From a bacterium (GTDB lineage: Bacteria > Electryoneota > RPQS01): 5,167 nt of DNA. Shown piece by piece: positions 1 to 5,167 of the stretch (within the stretch, counting starts at the first letter, position 1; every line of letters starts with the position of its first letter). The DNA lies in the NCBI GenBank assembly GCA_028711875.1, contig JAQTRJ010000191.1, positions 1-5,167 of the forward strand, given 5' to 3'. The position numbers and the translations under genes were made by a program. The notes under the pieces were generated by a model that searched no databases, was not told the origin of the DNA, and saw nothing but the letters and a program-made list of their open reading frames with translations.

Positions 1-1225
1 AGGCCGCGGTGGCTTCGACAATCTGCACGTACGGCACACGGAAAAAAAGACCGCCGCCCGCCGCCGCGCGTTCGTCGCGCAGTCCGTTGTACTGCAATTC
101 CGCCCGCTGCGCGAACAGCATTCCATAGATGCCGAACGGCCAGCGCTGGCCATAGCGGCCGAGCAGCGGAACATCGTAGGTGGTTTCGCGCGTGATCGGA
201 AACCGCAGTTCCACGTCGCCCAGCAGATAGTCTTTGGACAGCGTCTTCACTCCGGTGTAGCCGCGCAGCACGGTCCCGAATCCGGTGAAGTAGCCGGCCC
301 ATCCGGGGGTACTCGATGTGGCGGTGGCCGCGTGGAATCGCAGGGCGAGTGTCGGCGCGCGCGGAGCGTCGCGCAGCGGCAGATAGCCGCGCAGCTCGAA
401 CTGCGAACGCAAAAACTGCTCGTCGCCGCCCGCCCAGTTAGTCGTGGCGCGAACATAGGTTCCGCGCGTCGGATACCACTCCACGTCGCGGTGGTCGAGC
501 ACCACGTACGGCGAGAGCCACACGGTCGCCGACGCTTTCCGTTGCGTCCCCCCGGGGTGTTCTTTGCGGATGCGCCAGTAGGCGGCGGTGAGTCCGAGCC
601 GGCGCGGCGCGCCGGCGCGAGTGGACACGTCGAGCTCGTGCTGCTGGGATCGCATGTAGGCGGTGGTGTCGTGCACCGCCCACTCGCGATCGGAAATGCG
701 CAGATTATTCCATCGAACGCGCACGGCGATCGGCAGCCGCGGCGCCAGCCAGCGCGAGTCGTAATAGAGCGAAAAGCCGTCCGACGCGCCGAATTGCCCG
801 AAGAGCAGCAGCCGGTCGCCCGCACCGCGGAAATTAAAGTGAGCGAGTCCCGCGTACAGCGTCGCCTTGTCAAAGAACGTGCTCGGATCGCTCGCCACTT
901 CCGAGAACGTCCCTTCATTGAATTCCACGGAGCCTACCGGCAAAATCGGCCACGTCTCGCGCAGGTCCACAGTGACCGCGCCTGCACTGTCGGCAGTCAC
1001 GTGCACGGAATTTAGAAAAATCAAATTGTGCAGACGATTCTCGGCGCTCGCGAGATCCGTCTGTGCGAGCGTGTCGCCCACGTTGAAGCGCAGTTCGCGG
1101 CGGATCACCCACTCGCGCGTGCGCAGCGCGCCTTCGATCCGGATCGCCGACACGATCACGCTGTCTTCAGCCCGCAGCAGCGCAGGGAACAGCAGAAACA
1201 GCGAGACCCAGATTCGCAGAGTCAT
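1..1225 (-). CDS. Small Omp85-family (BamA/TamA-like) outer-membrane protein with a single POTRA domain, C-terminus beyond window
   Basis: The frame runs from ATG at 1225-1223 to the left edge without a stop: 408 codons, lacking probably only the last strand or two. Residues 1-19 (MTLRIWVSLFLLFPALLRA) form a signal peptide with a likely cut before ED; there is no lipobox cysteine. Residues 23-92 make one POTRA domain: VIVSAIRIEG strand, TREWVIRREL helix, FNVGDTL, ASAENRLHNL helix, FLNSVHV strand and a closing VTVDLRETW strand. The barrel follows, with the surface-antigen signature LDHRDVEWYPTRGTYV (243-258), the L-R-G-Y motif (320-323, the Omp85 R-G-F/Y motif on the lid loop) and LLGDVELRFPI (329-339). 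The position where relatives usually carry F-x-D-x-G holds F-A-Q-R (371-374), so that motif is degenerate. The gene overlaps the tamB stop by four bases and has its own good ribosome-binding site, so it is the third gene of the operon. A role with TamB in outer-membrane protein or lipid delivery is inferred from position. It could also be a general BamA-like paralogue. Family call is firm, specific function unknown. Confidence 0.9.
   Translation of the reverse strand, partial: MTLRIWVSLFLLFPALLRAEDSVIVSAIRIEGALRTREWVIRRELRFNVGDTLAQTDLASAENRLHNLIFLNSVHVTADSAGAVTVDLRETWPILPVGSVEFNEGTFSEVASDPSTFFDKATLYAGLAHFNFRGAGDRLLLFGQFGASDGFSLYYDSRWLAPRLPIAVRVRWNNLRISDREWAVHDTTAYMRSQQHELDVSTRAGAPRRLGLTAAYWRIRKEHPGGTQRKASATVWLSPYVVLDHRDVEWYPTRGTYVRATTNWAGGDEQFLRSQFELRGYLPLRDAPRAPTLALRFHAATATSSTPGWAGYFTGFGTVLRGYTGVKTLSKDYLLGDVELRFPITRETTYDVPLLGRYGQRWPFGIYGMLFAQRAELQYNGLRDERAAAGGGLFFRVPYVQIVEATAA
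1222..1225 (-). other. ATGA start-stop overlap between tamB and the downstream small Omp85 gene
   Basis: On the minus strand ATG (1225-1223) of the downstream gene overlaps the TGA (1224-1222) of tamB, the common four-base overlap of co-translated operon genes. Together with the TGATG junction upstream it shows that no promoter or terminator space exists between the three genes. Confidence 0.85.
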
Positions 1226-4200
1226 CTCCAGTCCACCTGCATGAACAAATCGAAGGCCGAACTTTGCGTGCCGTTCTGCTGCGCGCGCAGCTTGAGCCAA
1301 TTGAGCAGCCGATATTCCACGGAGACTTCCTGCCCGGTTTGCAGTTGTTCCACGGGTTGAATCACGCGCATGAACAGCCGATCGGTCACGTAGGTTCCCA
1401 CCTCCAGTGAACCGCTCGACAAATCGCCGAGTCCGCCTTCGCCGGGGCGATATTCGAACACGTCAAGCCCCGCCCACTGTCCGATAAGACCCGAGAGCTG
1501 ACTGGTCGCCGCGTTGGCCGCCGCGCCTTCCACCGCGGCAGAGGTGGGGCCGAGTCCGACTCCCGATCCGCCGGCGCGCCAGCGTCCCATGAACAGAGCG
1601 AGGATCACCTGATCGGGCGTCATGCTCTGTCCGTCGGGATCGGTGCCGGTGAGTTCCACCTGCGTTTCCGCCAGCGGGCCGTAGATACGGACCTCGATGG
1701 TCGTTCCCTGCGCGGTCAGTTGGGGACTGGTGGCGCGGATGTCGAGCGTCGGATTGTCCACCGGCCCGTCGTAGCGAACCGTGCCCTCCGTCACGCGCAG
1801 AGCCTTTCCGAGAAATTGCAGACGTCCCTCGCGCACGGCGATGTCGCCGACGATGGACGGATCAAGCCCCGGACTTTTCGTCAGCCACAATTTACCGGAG
1901 AGTTCGATGTTCACTCCGTTGCCGCGCAGCCAGCAATTCCCGGGAACGTCCACAACGAGTTCATGCGACATCGGGATGTAGAGTTCGGAGAGCAGAAAAC
2001 CGGGCTCGGCCGTGTCGCCGCGCAGTTTGGCCAACTCGGCGTCCAGATCAATGTCTTCAATGGTCTTGGTCGTGGCCTGCGTGATGCGATAGAGAACGTG
2101 GTCGGTCTGCACGTTGCCGCGCGCCGTCAAACGGTTCAGCGGACCGCTGACTGACACGTCGCCCGAGGCTTGCATGGTCATCTGCGGACCGCGCACCGCC
2201 TCGAAATTCTCAAAGGCGAGCTCCAGATTCAGCTCGCTCGGCAGCGGAAACGCCATGATCGCCTGTCCGCTTCCCGAGAGCGTGCCGCCCGAGCGCGCGT
2301 CGAAACGTGAAATCCGCAGCGTATCGCGGTCGAGCCGGCCGATAATGGTGACATCGCGATAGTCCACGCCCACCCGCGAATCGCGATAGCGTGCACTGTC
2401 CACGTCGAACGTTCCCTGCCAGTCGGGCGCGGCCGGCGTGCCGCAAAAGGTCAGATCGCCGGAGAGCGTGCCCCCGAGTTCCATTCCAAAGGGAAGATAG
2501 GGATTCAGCTTGTCGAGTGGCTGCGTGAGAATCTGCACGTCGCCGCTCATCGGCAGGCTGTCGGCGAGCACGATCCCCTCCGCCGCGGAAATGCGCAGCG
2601 GCAATTCGCTCGAGAAAATCGTCAGCGTGTCGCCCAGCCAGATCAGAAATCCGTCTGCGGACGTCCCGGCGCGATCCACGATGGCTTGCAGCCGCACCTT
2701 GTCGGCCAGCGGCGTGCCGTCGAGAACGACGCTGTCGGCGGAGAAAAACAGATCGCCGATCATCGCCGTATCCGGCCCGGTGATTTGCGCGCGCAGGTTC
2801 ATACGGCTGTCGGGAATGGAGACCGGCAGCAGACTCGCCAGAGCGCCGGTCCGCAGCCCCGAAAGTTCGATCGCCAGGTCCTGCTCGCCGTGCCGTCGCA
2901 AGGAACCGCTGGCGCGTAGCACGCCCATCGGCGAGCGCAGCTGCAGCCAATCCACGTCGGCGCGTCCGTCCGCGAGCGTAATCGTGCTGACGCCTTCCGA
3001 TTCGCAAACGATGCCGAACATCTCGGCGCGCATGCGGTCCAATGTGACGGTCAGTTCGTTGTCGCGGCGGCTCACGTCGAAAACGGCAGCCAGCTGCAGG
3101 CTGTCGGCGCGCGCCCGAAGATCCGCGATCACTGACGCGCGTTCGGGCGTGGCGTCGAAGGCCAACGAAATCGAATCCAATTTCTGCTCCGCCGCGCACA
3201 GCGTCTCCGCGATCAGCGTTCCCCGGACGCGCAGCGAGTCCAGACTGGCTTCGGCGATGTCCACCTCGGCGTGCTGGAGCGTGAGATCGTCATAGCGAAA
3301 ACTATCGAGCCGCGCATCGCCGCGCGCCAGTACTTGCGCAAGCGAATCGCCCGTCAATCTGGCATGGCCCGCGAAGGCGGCCGCGACGCTTCCGGCGAAA
3401 GTCTCGGGAAGCTCGGTAAATGTGGCCAGCACGGGGCGGGCGACGGCGAGATCGGGAATCTCGATGCGCAGGGCGTAGGCCAAATCGCGTCCGCGTCGGG
3501 CCTGTGCGCGCGCGCCGATCACTCCGCCCGGAATCGCGCACATCAGAGTATCGAGCCGCAGAGAATCCCCCTGGATTTCCGCACTCGCCTCGAGCGCCGC
3601 GACCTCGTAACGGCCCAAGCGCACGGTGTCAAGACGCACCTCGATCCGCGTCTTCAACTGTTCGGGATTCAAGACGTAGCTGTTCACATGAAAACCGCCC
3701 GAGAGCGGCGCCAGCGAATCGGGAACCTCGCGGACGAAGTGATGCAAATTCACCCGCCGGAATTCCGCCGTCGCGTCCACGCGCGTTGTCATGGGATCGA
3801 GACCGTGCGCGCTTCCCGTCACGTCGAGCGATCCGAATCCCGTGTCGCTGAAAAACCGCACGGACGCCACGGAATCGAGCGTGCTGGCGGTGCATTCCGC
3901 ATAGGGCAGACGATACGCTCCGTAACGGCAGTCTGTGAATTCCGCGGCGACGTTCCAACCGTTGAGAATCGCGTCGTCGTCCGTCTTCGAAAAACGAATA
4001 GTGCCGTTGATCTCGGCATCGTTGTCGAACGTCGCGAAATTACTGGGGGTGACGCGCTGCAAATGAAGTTCGCCGTGTCCCGCGAGCGTCAGAGGCGGGA
4101 AGGGAATCGTCGCGGTCGCGGCGATGTTTCCCAATCGCGAGGCGGCAAAGGTCGCATCCATCCACAGCGAATCGGAGAACGACTCGTAGCGTGTCCGAAA

Positions 4201-4926
4201 CTGACAATCGCCAAGCGCGCGAGCCGCCGCGGGCACGCTCGACAGAAACGCGGAATCGGCACGGAGCGCGAGTTCACCCTGGAGCGCATTCAGCGGCTGG
4301 CCGAGGAGGAGCGAACCCGCCGCCGCGAGTTCCAGCCGCTCGGGCGCGTCGAAATGCATGTCGTACTTCGCGGAATCGTTGCCGTAGGTGGCGCTGGCCG
4401 CAAGCGACCACTCGGGGAGCGTGATCTCGATATCGGGAAGCTCAGCCCGAAAATCATGCCCGCGAATCGTGACGGTATCGGCGCGGAGGATCCACGCGCT
4501 GGGGGAAGTTGTCGGATCCGGCGGACGCGGATGCCGCGAAGACAACGCCCGTTCGAGATTGGACGCGCCCGAAGAATCGAAGGACACATTCAACCGAAGC
4601 GAGCCGACAGCAAGCTCGCGGACGTGAATGGAATCGTGGAGCAGAGCGGGAAGGCGAACGCGCGCGCGAAGCGAATCGAAGGCCAGAACCACGCGGCCGG
4701 AGTCGTCGGCGAGCGACACGTTCCGCAGCACGATCCGTCCGTCGGGGCGGACGTGAGCGCGCTCGAAAGCCAGTGTCCCCGTCATGTCGGCGGCTGCGGC
4801 ACGAAGAATGCGGCGGGCTGCGGCGGTTTGCACTCCCGGCGTGAGCGCGAGTCCGAGACCTCCGGCAATCAGCACGAAGAGTGCCAGCAGGAACCACGCC
4901 GTGATCTTGAGAAGCCGCGCGCGCAT
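1222..4926 (-). CDS. tamB: TamB-family translocation and assembly module protein (AsmA-like superfamily, DUF490 C-terminus)
   Basis: Complete gene of 1234 residues, close to the roughly 1260 of Escherichia coli TamB. A short positive N-terminus (MRARLLK) precedes one hydrophobic helix at about 8-28, a signal anchor in the inner membrane; the rest would be periplasmic. Residues 48-96 show the AsmA/TamB-type opening (MTGTLAFE, then RIVLRNVSLAD), followed by a Pro-rich linker at 131-143. The long middle is made of alternating polar/hydrophobic strands with G-x-L-x-x-x-G and SGPL-type repeats (about 821-936), the pattern expected of the lipid-binding beta groove. The conserved C-terminal domain covers about 937-1234: SELYIPMSHELVVDVPG from 980, GTVRYDGPVDNPTLDI from 1048, SMTPDQVILALFMGR from 1101, a Gly/Ala-rich linker, GSLEVGTYVTDRLFM from 1172 and YRLLNWLKLRAQQNG from 1205. 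Family members link inner membrane to an Omp85 partner and are implicated in phospholipid transport and outer-membrane protein assembly. I chose the ATG at 4926-4924 because the helix follows at once; the frame is open to 5118, but those 64 codons overlap the upstream barrel gene and look like shadow sequence. Only a weak GGGAA lies 10 bases upstream, so translation probably depends on coupling. Confidence 0.95.
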   Translation of the reverse strand: MRARLLKITAWFLLALFVLIAGGLGLALTPGVQTAAARRILRAAAADMTGTLAFERAHVRPDGRIVLRNVSLADDSGRVVLAFDSLRARVRLPALLHDSIHVRELAVGSLRLNVSFDSSGASNLERALSSRHPRPPDPTTSPSAWILRADTVTIRGHDFRAELPDIEITLPEWSLAASATYGNDSAKYDMHFDAPERLELAAAGSLLLGQPLNALQGELALRADSAFLSSVPAAARALGDCQFRTRYESFSDSLWMDATFAASRLGNIAATATIPFPPLTLAGHGELHLQRVTPSNFATFDNDAEINGTIRFSKTDDDAILNGWNVAAEFTDCRYGAYRLPYAECTASTLDSVASVRFFSDTGFGSLDVTGSAHGLDPMTTRVDATAEFRRVNLHHFVREVPDSLAPLSGGFHVNSYVLNPEQLKTRIEVRLDTVRLGRYEVAALEASAEIQGDSLRLDTLMCAIPGGVIGARAQARRGRDLAYALRIEIPDLAVARPVLATFTELPETFAGSVAAAFAGHARLTGDSLAQVLARGDARLDSFRYDDLTLQHAEVDIAEASLDSLRVRGTLIAETLCAAEQKLDSISLAFDATPERASVIADLRARADSLQLAAVFDVSRRDNELTVTLDRMRAEMFGIVCESEGVSTITLADGRADVDWLQLRSPMGVLRASGSLRRHGEQDLAIELSGLRTGALASLLPVSIPDSRMNLRAQITGPDTAMIGDLFFSADSVVLDGTPLADKVRLQAIVDRAGTSADGFLIWLGDTLTIFSSELPLRISAAEGIVLADSLPMSGDVQILTQPLDKLNPYLPFGMELGGTLSGDLTFCGTPAAPDWQGTFDVDSARYRDSRVGVDYRDVTIIGRLDRDTLRISRFDARSGGTLSGSGQAIMAFPLPSELNLELAFENFEAVRGPQMTMQASGDVSVSGPLNRLTARGNVQTDHVLYRITQATTKTIEDIDLDAELAKLRGDTAEPGFLLSELYIPMSHELVVDVPGNCWLRGNGVNIELSGKLWLTKSPGLDPSIVGDIAVREGRLQFLGKALRVTEGTVRYDGPVDNPTLDIRATSPQLTAQGTTIEVRIYGPLAETQVELTGTDPDGQSMTPDQVILALFMGRWRAGGSGVGLGPTSAAVEGAAANAATSQLSGLIGQWAGLDVFEYRPGEGGLGDLSSGSLEVGTYVTDRLFMRVIQPVEQLQTGQEVSVEYRLLNWLKLRAQQNGTQSSAFDLFMQVDWR
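1233..1238 (-). promoter_or_regulatory. Ribosome-binding site of the small Omp85 gene
   Basis: The minus strand reads AGGTGG, one mismatch from the consensus AGGAGG, seven bases before the ATG at 1225. It lies inside the last codons of tamB. A GGAG directly abutting the ATG is too close to serve. This supports the ATG at 1225 as the true start and suggests the gene can recruit ribosomes itself as well as by coupling to tamB. Confidence 0.65.
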
Positions 4927-4928
4927 CA
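4924..4928 (-). other. TGATG stop-start overlap between the upstream Omp85 gene and tamB
   Basis: On the minus strand the TGA of the barrel gene (4928-4926) and the ATG of tamB (4926-4924) share the A at 4926. This arrangement is typical of termination-reinitiation coupling and fits the weak GGGAA (4941-4937) that is the only Shine-Dalgarno-like sequence nearby. It implies linked production of the outer-membrane and inner-membrane partners. Confidence 0.85.
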
Positions 4929-5167
4929 GAACGGAGTTCCCAGAGAGAAATGCAGAGCCCACGGCCGCTCGTCTTCGGGATTGGGGCGAAGCTGATGGGC
5001 AAAATCCACCCGCAGCGGCCCGACCATCGTCAGAAACAAAAGCCCTGCGCCCGCCGACGGATAGAGGTCCAGCGGTTGGCACACGCGTTCGTTTTTCCAG
5101 ACGTTGCCCGCGTCGCAAAACAGCGCCAGCGTGACCGGCCCCCAGATGTTGTGCCGCAGTTCGCTGG
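4926..5167 (-). CDS. Omp85-family outer-membrane barrel protein (TamA/BamA-like), C-terminal part only
   Basis: This is the 3' end of a gene that starts beyond the right edge; 79 codons plus a TGA stop (4928-4926) are visible. The fragment is the end of an Omp85 (bacterial surface antigen, D15) beta-barrel. It contains the late-barrel motif FCDAGNVW (fragment residues 16-23), the strand YPSAGAGLLF (35-44), the VGPLRVDFAHQL strand (48-59) and a closing strand HFSLGTPF that ends in a terminal phenylalanine. A terminal aromatic residue is the usual beta-signal read by the BAM machinery. Omp85 proteins insert or pass material into the outer membrane and carry periplasmic POTRA domains, which would lie outside this window. 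The stop codon shares one base with the start of the tamB-like gene, so TamA or a TamA-acting BamA paralogue is the likely identity. POTRA number, which separates TamA (three) from BamA (usually five), cannot be seen. Two cysteines (17 and 29) flank the loop after the DAG motif. Family assignment is firm; the TamA label is inferred from context. Confidence 0.9.
   Translation of the reverse strand, partial: SELRHNIWGPVTLALFCDAGNVWKNERVCQPLDLYPSAGAGLLFLTMVGPLRVDFAHQLRPNPEDERPWALHFSLGTPF

Noticed and set aside
42..48. Run of seven A (seven T on the coding strand) near the end of the small Omp85 gene, a possible slippage or phase-variation site.
   Set aside because: It encodes L-F-F in an expected barrel strand, the frame is intact on both sides, and a single seven-base run is weak evidence for phase variation.
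599..615. Perfect GC-only inverted repeat, 8-base arms with a one-base centre.
   Set aside because: It lies within coding sequence for a Gly/Ala/Pro/Arg loop, has no T-tract, and the one-base centre is too short for a hairpin loop; expected by chance in GC-rich DNA.
247..918. A 223-codon minus-strand open frame in the left part.
   Set aside because: It is the shadow of the small Omp85 gene in another frame: Arg/Pro/Ser-rich with no recognisable domain, while the true frame shows POTRA and barrel motifs.
1005..1036. AT-rich patch in otherwise GC-rich DNA, considered as an internal promoter.
   Set aside because: It encodes the conserved helix-to-strand segment of the POTRA domain, and no convincing -35/-10 pair with a downstream gene start is present.
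3271..4995. A 574-codon open frame on the plus strand, antisense to tamB.
   Set aside because: It is composed of Arg/Gly/Ala-rich sequence without domain character, lies entirely opposite a well-conserved gene, and is expected from GC-biased third positions. The same applies to the other plus-strand frames.
4927..5118. A 64-codon N-terminal extension of tamB.
   Set aside because: It overlaps the conserved end of the upstream barrel gene in another frame, is Arg-rich and of low complexity, and would push the signal anchor away from the N-terminus.

Overview
The window is coding from end to end, and all genes lie on the minus strand. Read in the direction of transcription (right to left) there are three genes that overlap at their ends: the last 79 codons of an Omp85-family outer-membrane barrel (TamA/BamA-like, 5167-4926), a complete 1234-residue TamB homologue (4926-1222), and a second, smaller Omp85-family protein with a signal peptide and a single POTRA domain (1225 to beyond position 1; 408 codons visible). 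The junctions are TGATG (stop and start share one base) and ATGA (four-base overlap), so the three are almost certainly one operon with translational coupling. No RNA gene, mobile element, CRISPR array, terminator or internal promoter was seen, and there is no intergenic stretch.

The organism must be a diderm (Gram-negative-type) bacterium, since every gene product belongs to the outer-membrane biogenesis machinery. The DNA is GC-rich by eye, with strong G/C bias at third codon positions. TamB is full of Asp-Ser/Asp-Thr pairs followed by hydrophobic residues. I cannot assign a phylum from this. An environmental lineage outside the classical Proteobacteria is a plausible guess, not a demonstrated one.

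Functionally, TamB homologues are anchored in the inner membrane by an N-terminal helix and span the periplasm as a long beta-rich groove. Their conserved C-terminal domain meets an Omp85 barrel in the outer membrane. They are implicated in phospholipid transport to the outer membrane and in assembly of some outer-membrane proteins. The upstream barrel is the natural partner (tamA-tamB order). The downstream second barrel protein is the less usual part: it places one TamB between two different Omp85 proteins, and the second has a minimal POTRA region and a degenerate version of a late-barrel motif that the first one keeps.
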